64,000 bases of DNA from Winogradskyella pelagia (GCF_017581965.1 NZ_JAGEVF010000001.1:372001-436000), one strand, 5' to 3'; positions 18,118 to 28,418 are shown, numbered from the stretch's first letter. Translations and numbers: made by a program. Notes: generated by a model not told the origin, from the letters alone.

Positions 18118-20589
18118 ATGTATGTAATTAAAAGAGACGGCCGAAAAGAACCAATGATGTTCGACAAAATCACTGCTAGAGTGAGAAAATTGTGTTACGG
18201 ATTAAACGAATTAGTTGATCCGGTAAAGGTTGCCATGCGAGTCATAGAAGGCTTGTACGATGGCGTAACAACAAGCGAATTAGATAATCTTGCTGCAGAA
18301 ATTGCCGCAACGATGACTACTAGCCACCCAGATTATGCAAAATTAGCAGCACGAATTTCGGTTTCTAACTTACATAAAAACACCAAGAAATCTTTCAGCG
18401 AGGTCATGGAAGATTTATATACATACGTTAATCCAAGAACTGAAAAAAAAGCACCTTTATTATCGGATGAGGTTTATAAAATCATTTCAGAGAATAAAGA
18501 CAAATTAGATTCTGCCATTATTTATAATCGTGATTTTGGTTACGACTATTTTGGGTTTAAAACTCTAGAGCGTTCCTACTTATTAAAATTAAATGGCAAA
18601 ATTGCTGAGCGTCCACAACATATGTTAATGCGTGTATCTGTTGGTATTCATTTAGACGATTTAGATGCGGTGCTAGAAACCTATGAGTTAATGTCTAAGA
18701 AATATTTTACTCATGCTACACCAACGTTATTTAATTCTGGGACACCAAAACCACAAATGTCATCTTGTTTCTTGTTAACCATGAAAGACGATAGCATCGA
18801 TGGAATTTACGATACACTAAAACAAACAGCCAAGATTTCTCAATCTGCTGGAGGTATAGGATTGTCTATACACAATATTAGAGCTACAGGGAGTTATATC
18901 GCTGGTACAAACGGCACCTCAAACGGAATTGTGCCGATGCTCCGTGTATTTAATGATACAGCGCGTTATGTAGATCAGGGTGGTGGAAAGCGCAAAGGTA
19001 GTTTTGCCATTTATTTAGAAACATGGCATGCCGATATTTTCGATTTCTTGGATTTAAAGAAAAACCACGGTAAAGAAGAAATGCGCGCTCGCGATTTATT
19101 CTATGCGATGTGGATTTCAGATTTATTTATGAAACGTGTTCAGGAAGATGGGGAATGGACTTTAATGTGTCCTAACGAATGTCCAGGTTTAGCAGATACG
19201 CACAGTGAAGAATTTGAAGCGTTGTATACGAAGTATGAAACTGAAGGAAAAGGCCGTAAAACGATTAAGGCAAGAGAGCTTTGGGAGAAAATCTTAGAGT
19301 CACAAATAGAGACAGGAACACCTTATATGCTCTATAAAGATGCAGCAAACCGTAAGTCCAATCAAAAGAACTTAGGGACTATAAAGTCATCTAACCTTTG
19401 TACTGAAATATTAGAATATACAGCACCAGATGAAGTTGCCGTTTGTAATTTAGCTTCTATTGCTTTGCCAATGTTTGTAAAGAATGGTGAGTTTGATCAT
19501 AAAGAGTTGTATAAAATTACCAAACGTGTTACCAAAAACTTAAATCGCGTAATTGATAGAAATTACTATCCAGTTCCAGAGGCTGAGAATTCTAATTTCC
19601 GTCACAGGCCAATAGGTTTAGGGGTACAAGGTTTAGCAGATACCTTTATAAAATTACGAATGCCTTTTACTAGTGATGAGGCTAAAACATTGAATCAAGA
19701 TATTTTTGAAACCTTGTATTATGCAGCTGTTACTGCATCCATGGAAGAAGCTAAAGTAGACGGAGCTTACCAAACCTATGAAGGTTCTCCAATTAGCACA
19801 GGTGATTTTCAGCACAATCTATGGAATATTAAAGATGAAGAATTAAGTGGTCGTTGGGATTGGGCAAAATTGCGCAAGCAAGTATTAAAGCATGGCGTAC
19901 GTAACTCTTTATTGGTAGCACCAATGCCAACAGCAAGTACTTCTCAGATTTTGGGTAATAATGAGTGTTTTGAGCCTTACACATCTAACATCTATACAAG
20001 ACGTGTATTGTCTGGAGAGTTTATCGTTGTAAACAAGCATCTGTTAGAAGATTTGGTGGAGCTTGGCTTATGGAACGATGGGGTGAAGCAAGATATCATG
20101 AGAGCCAATGGTTCAATTCAAGGGATAGATATAATTCCAGAAGATATTAAAGAGCTTTATAAAACAGTATGGGAATTGAGCATGAAAGATATTATAGATA
20201 TGTCTCGTCAGCGAGGGTACTTTATAGATCAGTCTCAATCGTTAAACTTGTTTATGGAAGGTGCTACTATGGCAAAACTAACATCAATGCATTTCTACGC
20301 TTGGAAAAGTGGTTTAAAAACAGGAATGTATTACCTGCGTACTAAGAGTGCGGTTGATGCCATTAAGTTTACATTAACTAATAAAAAGAAGGAGGAGCCT
20401 GTGGCTGAAACGGTTCAAGTAACTGAAGAAGCAGTAGTTGCCAAACAGAAGGTAAAGGCAGCCAAAACAGCAGCTAAGTTTACTCAAGAAACCACAGAAG
20501 TGGAGCCTCTTTCACCAGAGGAGATGAAGGCATTAATTGCTCAAGCTAAGGAAGCCGAAGGCGATGATTGTTTAATGTGTGGTTCTTAA
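18118..20589 (+). CDS. nrdA: Ribonucleotide reductase class Ia, large subunit
   Basis: This is the 823-residue catalytic subunit. Residues 1-90 form an ATP-cone regulatory domain ([18 protein letters not shown]). The barrel follows, with [17 protein letters not shown], the active-site NLCTEI and the conserved [15 protein letters not shown]. The C-terminal redox tail ends DDCLMCGS, which carries the CxxC pair that re-reduces the active site. Before that tail is an alanine/lysine/glutamate-rich linker of about 60 residues, longer than in E. coli. Confidence 0.97.
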   Translation: MYVIKRDGRKEPMMFDKITARVRKLCYGLNELVDPVKVAMRVIEGLYDGVTTSELDNLAAEIAATMTTSHPDYAKLAARISVSNLHKNTKKSFSEVMEDLYTYVNPRTEKKAPLLSDEVYKIISENKDKLDSAIIYNRDFGYDYFGFKTLERSYLLKLNGKIAERPQHMLMRVSVGIHLDDLDAVLETYELMSKKYFTHATPTLFNSGTPKPQMSSCFLLTMKDDSIDGIYDTLKQTAKISQSAGGIGLSIHNIRATGSYIAGTNGTSNGIVPMLRVFNDTARYVDQGGGKRKGSFAIYLETWHADIFDFLDLKKNHGKEEMRARDLFYAMWISDLFMKRVQEDGEWTLMCPNECPGLADTHSEEFEALYTKYETEGKGRKTIKARELWEKILESQIETGTPYMLYKDAANRKSNQKNLGTIKSSNLCTEILEYTAPDEVAVCNLASIALPMFVKNGEFDHKELYKITKRVTKNLNRVIDRNYYPVPEAENSNFRHRPIGLGVQGLADTFIKLRMPFTSDEAKTLNQDIFETLYYAAVTASMEEAKVDGAYQTYEGSPISTGDFQHNLWNIKDEELSGRWDWAKLRKQVLKHGVRNSLLVAPMPTASTSQILGNNECFEPYTSNIYTRRVLSGEFIVVNKHLLEDLVELGLWNDGVKQDIMRANGSIQGIDIIPEDIKELYKTVWELSMKDIIDMSRQRGYFIDQSQSLNLFMEGATMAKLTSMHFYAWKSGLKTGMYYLRTKSAVDAIKFTLTNKKKEEPVAETVQVTEEAVVAKQKVKAAKTAAKFTQETTEVEPLSPEEMKALIAQAKEAEGDDCLMCGS

Positions 20590-20619
20590 TTACTGCTCTA
20601 ACAAATTGTTTTAAGTGTT

Positions 20620-20648
20620 AAAAAAGCCTCTCATTCGAGAGGTTTTTT
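20620..20648. terminator. Terminator after nrdA, shared with convergent gene
   Basis: The stem CCTCTC/GAGAGG with A- and T-tracts sits between the two convergent stops. Confidence 0.8.
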
Positions 20649-21367
20649 TAGTTTTCAATTAAAGTGTCAGTACCCAAATGTTTATTGTCCTTGTTGTAGT
20701 ACCAAGCCCTAGTCTGAGGCATTTTAATACCGTTAACAACAAATATTTCGCTTAGTAAAATGTATTCTCCAGAATCTAGTATCATACGACCAGAATCATC
20801 CGTTTTAAAAAATTGATAAACTTCCATTGCATAAGTAGAGGGGTTGAAATAAAAAAACCAAATATCGCTTCCTGTAGAGGCATCATAAGACACCTTTAAA
20901 ACCAAATAATCCCTATTTTTAAATGTTCTTTTTTCTACTTCTTTATCTAAAACTGTTCCTGGATCTTTAAGTTTCATTGGTAGGCCATATAAATACGTAT
21001 AATAGTTCTTGTAAAGCACAGCTCTATCACAACTCATTCCCTTGTCATTAATAGAATCTATTGACTTACCATTATAAAGCATTTTACATTGCCCTTTGTT
21101 TATTTCGTAATACGTGTTAACTGAGTCTCTTTTCGCGGACACGCTAAAGTATTCTAGAGGTAAATTAATTTTAATATGACTCACGCGCTTAGAGGCATTT
21201 GGAGTAGTCATTTCAACCGTAAAATCACCTTCAAATGTACTCCATTGGTTGTTTGGGTCATGAAATGCAATGGACTTATCTAAAAGTTGAGCTGCCGTTA
21301 ACTCTTGGCTCCAGACTGAAAATAGGCTAAACAAAGTTACAACTAAGAACACTAATCTAACTGTCAT
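20648..21367 (-). CDS. DUF6503-like exported protein
   Basis: The start is set at the ATG 21365-21367 (MTVRLVFLVVTLFSLFSVWSQ), because it gives a clean signal peptide. The upstream ATG at 21493 would overlap the OmpA gene and read through its terminator. The 239-residue product has the beta-rich pattern of the DUF6503/LolA-like fold (DIWFFYFNPSTYAMEVYQFF), which carries lipids or lipoproteins in related families. The role here is not known. Assignment to DUF6503 rests on recalled family resemblance. Confidence 0.7.
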   Translation of the reverse strand: MTVRLVFLVVTLFSLFSVWSQELTAAQLLDKSIAFHDPNNQWSTFEGDFTVEMTTPNASKRVSHIKINLPLEYFSVSAKRDSVNTYYEINKGQCKMLYNGKSIDSINDKGMSCDRAVLYKNYYTYLYGLPMKLKDPGTVLDKEVEKRTFKNRDYLVLKVSYDASTGSDIWFFYFNPSTYAMEVYQFFKTDDSGRMILDSGEYILLSEIFVVNGIKMPQTRAWYYNKDNKHLGTDTLIEN

Positions 21368-21407
21368 GGTATTTTTTGATTTAGTATTGAAACACAAGTT
21401 AGGAAAT

Positions 21408-21450
21408 AAAAAAAGCATCCAATGCCGAATTTTACGGGAGGATGCTTTTC
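21408..21450 (-). terminator. Terminator of the OmpA-family gene
   Basis: On the minus strand, AAAAGCATCC pairs with GGATGCTTTTTTT across a short loop, 20 nt after the OmpA stop. Confidence 0.8.
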
Positions 21451-21470
21451 TTAATTTTGAGGGATATGGA

Positions 21471-22322
21471 TTAATTGGCCTCCATAAGGGCAAAGAACTT
21501 ATCTATGTTTGGCATTAAAATAATGCGTGTACGCCTGTTTTTGGCTCTATTCTGTTTAGAGTTGTTATCAACTAATGGTTGGTAGCTACTGCGACCAGAA
21601 GCGATTAATTGCTCTGGAGCAACCTTAAATTGCTTTTGCAGTTTTCTTACAACAGAGGTTGCTCGCAAGACACTTAAATCCCAGTTATCTTGAATTTTGT
21701 TTGTATTAATAGTTCGAGAATCCGTGTGGCCTTCTACCATTACATCTAGGCTAGGTTCTGAATTGATAACATCAGCGAGCTTTTTCAATATCTTATCAGC
21801 CTTATTGCTAACACGATAGCTTCCAGTGTTAAATAGCATGTCATCTGCAATAGAAATCATTACAACCGTTTCGTTAATATCTATCACCAAGTCTTTATCT
21901 TCATCTAAATCACTCGTATCAATAGCCTTGTTTAGGTTGTATTGTACAGCCAAATTCATAGAGTCTTTAAGGGTTTCTGCAGATGCTAATTTTTCTGGGT
22001 CAACTTGCTCAAGTGTTTCAAGCATGTTTTGTTTGCTCATCCCAGATATTACTGTTCCGTCGTCATTAACCTCAAATTTAGCTTGGTTTTCTAGGGTTAG
22101 CCCTTCAACATCTTGATTTAGGGATTGAATTTTTGAATTATAGTCATTAACACGTGCCTCAATAACCGCAAATTTGTTTTCTAGGTCTTCTTTTTCAACT
22201 CGAGTTTTAGTGAGTTCACTTTTTATTTCACCATTTTCTTGTTCTAGGGCCAAATATTTTTTCTTGGAAACACAAGAACTAAAAATAATAGCACCAAGTA
22301 ATAGAATTGAAATTTTTTTCAT
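21471..22322 (-). CDS. OmpA-family peptidoglycan-binding lipoprotein
   Basis: The 283-residue protein has a lipoprotein signal peptide with lipobox FSSC at about residue 17. A coiled coil spans about residues 25-80 (LEQENGEIKSELTKTRVEKEDLEN). The C-terminal OmpA domain carries VMVEGHTDSRTI and NWDLSVLRATSVVRKL, which bind peptidoglycan. It links outer membrane to cell wall. It is divergent from the Na/Pi cotransporter gene. Confidence 0.92.
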   Translation of the reverse strand: MKKISILLLGAIIFSSCVSKKKYLALEQENGEIKSELTKTRVEKEDLENKFAVIEARVNDYNSKIQSLNQDVEGLTLENQAKFEVNDDGTVISGMSKQNMLETLEQVDPEKLASAETLKDSMNLAVQYNLNKAIDTSDLDEDKDLVIDINETVVMISIADDMLFNTGSYRVSNKADKILKKLADVINSEPSLDVMVEGHTDSRTINTNKIQDNWDLSVLRATSVVRKLQKQFKVAPEQLIASGRSSYQPLVDNNSKQNRAKNRRTRIILMPNIDKFFALMEAN

Positions 22323-22417
22323 GATTTGGTTTTTAGTTTAAAGAATTTATATACTTAGATATACGATGAAAGGATTTTTTTAGACGTTAAAATGTAATTA
22401 TTTAACAACTTTTTTTG

Positions 22418-22450
22418 GTTAACATTGAATTTACATTAAATTAAACTTCA
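22418..22450 (-). promoter_or_regulatory. Possible Pho-box repeats, reverse orientation
   Basis: Read on the minus strand, TTAATGTAAAT and TCAATGTTAAC are two neighbouring 11-nt units resembling the repeats at 26686-26740. A third, TGAAGTTTAAT, is weaker. They lie just before the Na/Pi gene but point away from it. Confidence 0.35.
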
Positions 22451-22461
22451 TTTAATATTTA

Positions 22462-24207
22462 ATGGACTACGGACTATACGATATTTTAATGTTAGTTGGT
22501 GCTTTAGGGGTTTTCCTTTATGGTATGACTGTTATGAGTGATGCCCTTTTGTTGCTAGCAGGGGATAAACTGCGTAAGATATTGGCCTCAATGACATCAA
22601 ATCGTGTTTTTGGAATTTTTACAGGCTTCTTAATTACATCTATAATTCAATCTTCTTCGGCTACAACCCTTATGGTAGTGAGTTTTTCTAATGCAGGGTT
22701 ATTAACTCTGGTGGAGTCTATTGGTGTAATAATGGGTGCCAATATTGGTACAACAGTTACAGCTTGGATAATTGCCATTCTGGGCTTTAAAGTGAGCATG
22801 AGTGCTATAGCATTACCTCTAGTCGGTTTGGGTTTTGGCTTAACTTTCCTAAAGAACAAAACATATAAGAATCTTGGAAACTTCATAGTGGGCTTTGCGT
22901 TGTTATTTATTGGGCTTGAGTTTTTAAAGGATACCATGCCAGACATAAACAGCAACCCGGAATTGTTATCTGTTTTATCCAAATACACAGATTTAGGTTA
23001 TTTGTCCATTTTTATTTTCCTATGCATAGGTACTATTTTAACCGTTGTGGTACAATCGTCCAGTGCGACGATGGCACTTACCCTAATTATGACAGCCCAG
23101 GGTTGGATTCCGTTTCATTTGGCAGCTGCAATGGTACTTGGCGAAAATATAGGTACAACTATTACCGCTAATCTTGCTGCAATAATTGGAAATTATAAAG
23201 CAAAGCAAACCGCAAGGGCACACTTGGTATTTAACAGTATTGGTGTGATCTGGATGCTATTATTGTTTTATCCGTTTTTGCGATTTATAGATTGGTTATC
23301 GGTTCAAATAGGGTCAGAATCCCCCTATATGTCTGCTGCTGCTATTCCCGTGGCCATTTCGCTTTATCACACGACTTTTAATTTTGCCAACAGTTTTTTA
23401 TTGGTTTGGTTTGTAAAACCTATAGCAAAATTAGTGGAGTATTTGGTGCCTGAAGTAGCGCTTAAGACCTATGAAATTGACCAACCAAAATATTTAACAC
23501 CAGAAGTTTTAAAATACCCGGAAACAGCAATTTCTGCATTGCGAAATGAATCTATATATTTATTTGAGAATCCAATTTTCGAGATTATAGCTCATGCTTT
23601 AAGCATAAGTAGAACGGATATTATGTCTGACGAGAAAACAAAGAATATTATAATGAAATCTAATATTCAGTTTAAGGCGGATCCAGGAAAATTGTATTTA
23701 ACTAAAGTCAAATCCATTTATGGGAAAATTATTGAATACGGAACCAAGGCCCAAAGTGAATTAAAGTTAACCCAATCACAGCATCAGGAAATAAGTCAAT
23801 TGAAAATAGCCAATAGAAAGATGGTTGAGATGATAAAGTTAGTCGAGGATCTTACCAAAAATATAAATCTTTATATGGTGTCTGATAACACGTATATAAA
23901 GGACGAATATGACCGATTACGACAAAAGGTTGTTAAAGTACTCCGTATTATTTATCGGATGAGAACCGAAAAAAATAAGGAGAAATATCACGATAAACTG
24001 ATATTGCTTAAACAAAAGGCTAAACAAAACAAGCACCTTGGCTCAGTAAAAATTGATAAGCTAATAAGAAAGGATAGTATAACTGCAGATATGGCTTCGT
24101 CTTATTTTAATGATTTTGATAACGTTAATGATATTGTGAAAAATCTGATTGACGTTGCAGATTTACTGTTTGCATTAAGAGACCCGTTGTTTCTCAATGG
24201 AAAATAA
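22462..24207 (+). CDS. Na/Pi cotransporter family protein with PhoU-like tail
   Basis: This is sodium-driven inorganic phosphate uptake at the inner membrane. Residues 1-330 contain two inverted Na/Pi-cotransporter repeats, each with the signature QSSSATTLMVVSF or QSSSATMALTLIM. Residues 340-581 form a helical PhoU-like cytoplasmic domain (rich in K, E, I). The stop codon abuts the stop of the convergent PiT gene with no spacer. Confidence 0.93.
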   Translation: MDYGLYDILMLVGALGVFLYGMTVMSDALLLLAGDKLRKILASMTSNRVFGIFTGFLITSIIQSSSATTLMVVSFSNAGLLTLVESIGVIMGANIGTTVTAWIIAILGFKVSMSAIALPLVGLGFGLTFLKNKTYKNLGNFIVGFALLFIGLEFLKDTMPDINSNPELLSVLSKYTDLGYLSIFIFLCIGTILTVVVQSSSATMALTLIMTAQGWIPFHLAAAMVLGENIGTTITANLAAIIGNYKAKQTARAHLVFNSIGVIWMLLLFYPFLRFIDWLSVQIGSESPYMSAAAIPVAISLYHTTFNFANSFLLVWFVKPIAKLVEYLVPEVALKTYEIDQPKYLTPEVLKYPETAISALRNESIYLFENPIFEIIAHALSISRTDIMSDEKTKNIIMKSNIQFKADPGKLYLTKVKSIYGKIIEYGTKAQSELKLTQSQHQEISQLKIANRKMVEMIKLVEDLTKNINLYMVSDNTYIKDEYDRLRQKVVKVLRIIYRMRTEKNKEKYHDKLILLKQKAKQNKHLGSVKIDKLIRKDSITADMASSYFNDFDNVNDIVKNLIDVADLLFALRDPLFLNGK

Positions 24208-26490
24208 CTATTCGTCTAAAGGATTGTCAGTAGCTATAATCTTAGCTGGTTTCACAGAACTATCGTGGGCACTGTAATACTCTTCTAGAAGATTCATAAT
24301 TGCAGTAAGGAGGTCTTTTGTTTCTAAAAGTAAACCGAAATAAAGCGTTGTATTTTTTGGACTAGATTCTTCATTACGAGTACGCTCTACTTGCATGGTA
24401 ATTTTAGTCTTAACAATATTAAAAACAACATCTTTATCATGAAGAATGGCGCCTATGTCATTGAATGAACGCGATTCAAATGCAGATTGTGTATTTAAAA
24501 ATAGTTTTTCAAGCTGCTCGTCCAAATCTTTCAATTCTTTTATCTGACTAAATTTGAGTTTTTTATGATTGTTGTTAACATGCTTTAAGCTCACCCTAGA
24601 AATATATTCTAAGGACTGGGCCATATCCTGCAGATAGTTTAGGATATTAAGATAGAAGTTACTAGCCGATAAGCTTGGTTCTTCTAGGTTTTTAATAAAA
24701 TAAAAGATGTTATCCCTTAAATCATCAACTTCATTAGAAAGTTTTTCTACTTGCTTTTTATTCTTTTTAAGGACAGCTAAATTTTGTGTGGCTAATCCGT
24801 TTATGGCATTAGTGTATATTCTATTTCCTCGCTTCACAACAGTTGCAATGTTAGATGCGCTTTCATAAATTACCCCTTGAGTTGAACTGCTCTCTGCTTT
24901 TTCTAATTTATCTTCTTCTATAAGAACTTTATTGCTTTTGCGGTGAGATATGTAATTTTTACCAAGCATAATAAGTGCAAAAACAAATAAACCCACCAAA
25001 GCATAACCCTCACCATAAAATAGGATTATAGCCATAATAGATGCAGCAGTAAATGCGCTAAAGGCTGTAAAAAACCAGCCTCCAATAACATTTAGCACAC
25101 CAGCTACGCGGTAAACGGCACTTTCTGATCCCCAGGCCCTATCGGCCAAGGACGTTCCCATAGTTACCATAAATGTTACGTAAGTCGTGGATAATGGTAA
25201 TTTCATTGAAGTAGCAATAGAAATCAAAACACTTGCCACCATTAAATTAACAGCTGCTCTAACTAAATCAAAGGCAGGTGCATCAGCCGTTTTAACTACT
25301 ATTTTAGGTTGTGTAAATTGTTTGTTGGCCCACGCTTTATAAGATTCTGGTAATACACGATTTAGGTTAGCACCAAGTCCTATAGAATAACGCACAATAT
25401 TTCTAGATAGGAAATTGGGTTCAAAGCGTTCCTTACCCTCGTCTTGTCGCGCCAAATCTACAGAGGTTTTTACAACAGCTCTCGCTTTTGTAGAAAACCA
25501 AAGCGTTAGTACCATAATTAATCCTGCTAGCAAGAGCAAGAAAGGTTCGGTTTGCACAGGTTGTGCCAAAGCAGACATAACGTAGTTAGTAGCAAGTATT
25601 CCACTTGTTGACCAAACTTCATAAGAGTTGTAAGCAGCGATTGGAACACCTATGAAATTGACCAAGTCGTTTCCAGCAAAAGCTACGGCAAGTGCAAAGG
25701 TGCCTACAACAATAATAATAGTATAGATTTGAGCCTTAAATAGTTTAACGGCTAAATAGGAAAGTACCGTGAAAACGATAAAACTCCCTTCAACAAAATA
25801 AACAGGATGGTTATTTAAAAATTCTAATATCCCAGATGGTATAAATGTTGCATTTTTTAAACCTTTTATAATTATGAAATACATAATTGCTGTAACCGCA
25901 ACACCACTGAAAATGGCACTGTACCAAGCAGGTTTTTCTTTAAAATTAAAGGTTAGCAATAGCCGTGATACGTATTGAACTAACGCACCTATAGTAAAAG
26001 CAACAACCACAGATAACAAAATACCCAGAATAATTTCTATAGCTTTTGAATTATTGATGTAGTTAGTAAGGTCTGTAAGACTTTGACTATTATCACTGTA
26101 AATTTTAATCAGAGCCATAGCCACAGAAGCTCCTAGTAATTCAAAGACAATAGAAACTGTAGTGGAAGTCGGTAAACCGAGGGTATTGAAAAAGTCCAGA
26201 AGTAAAATATCTGTAAGCATCACGGCTAAGAATATCACCATGATTTCATTAAACATAAACTCGCTAGGATTAAATATGCCCTTTCTGGCAACCTCCATCA
26301 TACCGCTAGACGTTAAAGCACCTACCGCAACGCCAATACTAGCAACAATCATTATAGTTTTAAAGGAAACCGCTTTGGATCCAATAGCGGAATTAAGAAA
26401 ATTCACAGCGTCATTACTAACGCCAACAACTAAATCTGCAACCGCCAAAAATGCCAATATGGCGAGCATATAGATGTAAAGATTCTCCAT
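24208..26490 (-). CDS. PiT family inorganic phosphate transporter with PhoU/DUF47-like tail
   Basis: This 760-residue low-affinity phosphate permease is longer than E. coli PitA. The N-terminal PHO4 repeat has VGVSNDAVNFLNSAIGSKAV and the second repeat is seen as MKLPLSTTYVTFMVTMGTSLADRAW. From about residue 540 a polar helical region (VDDLRDNIFYFIKNLEEP) resembles PhoU/DUF47, which tunes PiT carriers. Two phosphate importers with different coupling lie tail to tail here, pointing to a phosphate locus. Confidence 0.93.
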   Translation of the reverse strand: MENLYIYMLAILAFLAVADLVVGVSNDAVNFLNSAIGSKAVSFKTIMIVASIGVAVGALTSSGMMEVARKGIFNPSEFMFNEIMVIFLAVMLTDILLLDFFNTLGLPTSTTVSIVFELLGASVAMALIKIYSDNSQSLTDLTNYINNSKAIEIILGILLSVVVAFTIGALVQYVSRLLLTFNFKEKPAWYSAIFSGVAVTAIMYFIIIKGLKNATFIPSGILEFLNNHPVYFVEGSFIVFTVLSYLAVKLFKAQIYTIIIVVGTFALAVAFAGNDLVNFIGVPIAAYNSYEVWSTSGILATNYVMSALAQPVQTEPFLLLLAGLIMVLTLWFSTKARAVVKTSVDLARQDEGKERFEPNFLSRNIVRYSIGLGANLNRVLPESYKAWANKQFTQPKIVVKTADAPAFDLVRAAVNLMVASVLISIATSMKLPLSTTYVTFMVTMGTSLADRAWGSESAVYRVAGVLNVIGGWFFTAFSAFTAASIMAIILFYGEGYALVGLFVFALIMLGKNYISHRKSNKVLIEEDKLEKAESSSTQGVIYESASNIATVVKRGNRIYTNAINGLATQNLAVLKKNKKQVEKLSNEVDDLRDNIFYFIKNLEEPSLSASNFYLNILNYLQDMAQSLEYISRVSLKHVNNNHKKLKFSQIKELKDLDEQLEKLFLNTQSAFESRSFNDIGAILHDKDVVFNIVKTKITMQVERTRNEESSPKNTTLYFGLLLETKDLLTAIMNLLEEYYSAHDSSVKPAKIIATDNPLDE

Positions 26491-26540
26491 GCAGAGGTTG
26501 TTCTAAATTTTGTTTGCAAATTTCATCTTTTAATTTCAAC

Positions 26541-26564
26541 GTTATGTTACCAAAGTGTTATGTT
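26541..26564 (+). promoter_or_regulatory. Weak Pho-box-like pair near PiT
   Basis: GTTATGTTACC and AAAGTGTTATG are adjacent 11-nt units whose GTTA cores are exactly 11 nt apart. They lie 51 nt upstream of the PiT start, on the opposite strand to PiT and in the orientation of the YwqK-like gene. Confidence 0.35.
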
Positions 26565-26685
26565 CTATAAGAAAACGTGAATAATATTATATCAAAGGTA
26601 CGGCAAGCAGCAAATACAACAATTCTTATTTAAACATGAAATAAATAAATAAATATAAACAATTGAATAACAGATAAATACCCGG

Positions 26686-26744
26686 TTAATGTTAATTTAA
26701 TGTTATCTTAAAGTTGGTTTAAAGTAAATTTAGTGTTATGTTTG
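26686..26744 (+). promoter_or_regulatory. Five-unit Pho-box-like array plus -7 element
   Basis: Five contiguous 11-nt units start at 26686, 26697, 26708, 26719 and 26730. They follow TTAAWGTTnnn, for example TTAATGTTAAT then TTAATGTTATC; the fourth has GTA in place of GTT and the fifth starts TTAGTGTT. The last overlaps TATGTTTG (26737-26744), a match to TAnnTTTG. PhoB-type regulators bind 11-bp direct repeats that replace the upstream promoter element, so a phosphate-starvation promoter is the best reading. It drives the YwqK-like gene starting at 26777. Confidence 0.65.
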
Positions 26745-26776
26745 TATCGTTATTATTAATAAAAGCCCAAATAGTT

Positions 26777-27136
26777 ATGAAGAAAATAGTTGTAATTTTA
26801 GTGATGTTGTGTGTAGGTTTTACATATGCTCAAAAAGAAAGAACTTTAGAATTAAACAAAGAAAAAGATTTAATAGAAGTAGTGTATTACCATGATAATG
26901 GAACCATAAGTCAGACTGGGTTTTACACCAAAGAAGGTAAATTGCATGGAGAGTGGTTTAGTTATTGCGAACAAGGAAATAAAATTATCTCCGCAAAATA
27001 TTACGATGGAAAGAAAGTTGGAAAATGGTTCTACTGGAATAATGATACTCTAACTGAAGTGGATTACAGTAATAATGTTATTGCGGGTATCAATAAGTGG
27101 ACGAATTCTGAAACTTCGGTTGCAGCAAACGAGTAG
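26777..27136 (+). CDS. Exported YwqK/MORN-like repeat protein
   Basis: I start at ATG 26777 (MKKIVVILVMLCVGFTYAQ, a signal peptide) because the earlier ATG at 26738 lies inside the promoter array. The 119-residue product carries two to three MORN-type units (YYHDNGTISQTGFYTKEGKLHGEWFSY, AKYYDGKKVGKWFYW broken by a few residues). Databases often call such proteins 'YwqK antitoxin', but there is no toxin partner and the protein is exported. Repeats of this kind are structural, often membrane-associated. The promoter suggests expression under phosphate limitation. Confidence 0.75.
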   Translation: MKKIVVILVMLCVGFTYAQKERTLELNKEKDLIEVVYYHDNGTISQTGFYTKEGKLHGEWFSYCEQGNKIISAKYYDGKKVGKWFYWNNDTLTEVDYSNNVIAGINKWTNSETSVAANE

Positions 27137-27151
27137 ATAAATAAGAAATAT

Positions 27152-27192
27152 AAAAAAAGGGCTTCTATTCTAATTTAGAAGCCCTTTTTTTA
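27152..27192. terminator. Terminator after the YwqK-like gene
   Basis: A strong stem GGGCTTCTA/TAGAAGCCC with A- and T-tracts is shared with the convergent lipoprotein gene. Confidence 0.85.
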
Positions 27193-27221
27193 TGATGTAA
27201 GTTTTATAATTGTTAATACAA

Positions 27222-28418
27222 TTAGTCCATACGTGCCCAACCTGCACCCCAAGTAGCAAAATCAGTACCTGTAGCATTAGCGGCATCTCCGAAGATAACG
27301 TCTCCTTCTGTAATGACATTTTCTAATTCGTCTAGTACAACTGTAGTGGCAACATTAGTAAAAGAAATATCAGTTACTGAAGTATCCCCATCCACAACAC
27401 CTTGGCTAGTAGCTTGTCCTGGCTCGTCATCTTGGATAACAAATCCACGACCAAAGTCGCTTACAAGAATATTCGAGAATATACCTCTAGAACCTGCTCT
27501 CAATCTAAATGCGCGACCAGAATCTTGGTCTCCTATTACCGTAACGTTAGTCACTGTAGGAGCAGAAAAATAACCACCTTCATTTGAAAAATCTGTATTG
27601 AAACCATCCATTTCAAATCCACTATCATGTGGTATACCAACATTTTGAACAACATAAACATCAGTGATAGAACCTGTCCACCCTTCAGTCCAATCTATAG
27701 AGTCATCCTCAGCATCTGTAACCACTAAGTGGTTAGCATCTACAGTTCCACCAAAGAATTCAAAACCATCATCAGAACCTTTATAGATTTGTACATAGTC
27801 AATTATTGTTTGGTCACCAGCGGCATATACAGATAATCCGTTAAGCTCAGCATTACCATCAATAGCTCCACCTACATACTCTAAACGTACATATTCCATG
27901 CGTCCTGAGCTATCACCAGGTAAATTACCACCGTAAGATAGACCACCAACTTCGGTTGTCGCTGTATCAGTCGATCCATCAGCTGTTGAGTTAATTGGTG
28001 CTCTACCACAAAGTACGATTCCACCCCAATCACCTGAGCTTGGAGAACTTGCATTAGAAGTAAATACAATAGGATTAGAAGCGTTACCAATTGCTTGTAT
28101 TGTCGCACCTTGTTGGACAGCGATGTAAGCATTAACTCCAACTGGCTCAACTCTAATTGTCATTCCGGCAGGTACAGTTAAAGTCGTACCATCTGCCATT
28201 AATACAGGTCCTGTAATTAAGTATTCTTGGTCTGCATCTAAGGTTAAGTCCTGAGAATATACACCACTAAGTGTAATAACTCCATTTCCTGGACCAGTAC
28301 CACCATTATTTATGGTAGTAGTACTGTTATCATTGATAACAATATTTGGTGTATTATCTCTTTCACAGCCCATAAAGACCAATGCAAAAGAAAAAAGTAA
28401 TAATAAATTGCGTTTCAT
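27222..28418 (-). CDS. Right-handed beta-helix-like lipoprotein, TonB receptor partner
   Basis: The 398-residue protein has a lipoprotein signal (LLLFSFALVFMGCER, lipobox Cys at 18). After a low-complexity linker it shows repetitive beta-strand turns with N, G and D typical of a parallel beta-helix (GMTIRVEPVG..., GDWGGIVLCGRAPINS, NVTVIGDQDSGRAFRLRAGSRG). It starts 39 nt after the stop of the TonB receptor gene and so is probably co-transcribed. By analogy with SusCD pairs it may be the surface-exposed ligand-binding partner, but it is not SusD-like. Database names such as 'multidrug transporter' for relatives are not supported by the sequence. Confidence 0.75.
   Translation of the reverse strand: MKRNLLLLFSFALVFMGCERDNTPNIVINDNSTTTINNGGTGPGNGVITLSGVYSQDLTLDADQEYLITGPVLMADGTTLTVPAGMTIRVEPVGVNAYIAVQQGATIQAIGNASNPIVFTSNASSPSSGDWGGIVLCGRAPINSTADGSTDTATTEVGGLSYGGNLPGDSSGRMEYVRLEYVGGAIDGNAELNGLSVYAAGDQTIIDYVQIYKGSDDGFEFFGGTVDANHLVVTDAEDDSIDWTEGWTGSITDVYVVQNVGIPHDSGFEMDGFNTDFSNEGGYFSAPTVTNVTVIGDQDSGRAFRLRAGSRGIFSNILVSDFGRGFVIQDDEPGQATSQGVVDGDTSVTDISFTNVATTVVLDELENVITEGDVIFGDAANATGTDFATWGAGWARMD

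Noticed and set aside
21368..21493. Longer start for the DUF6503-like gene
   Set aside because: The extension overlaps the OmpA gene and crosses its terminator; the internal ATG gives a proper signal peptide.
26738..27136. YwqK-like gene as part of a toxin-antitoxin system
   Set aside because: No toxin gene is adjacent and the protein has a signal peptide.
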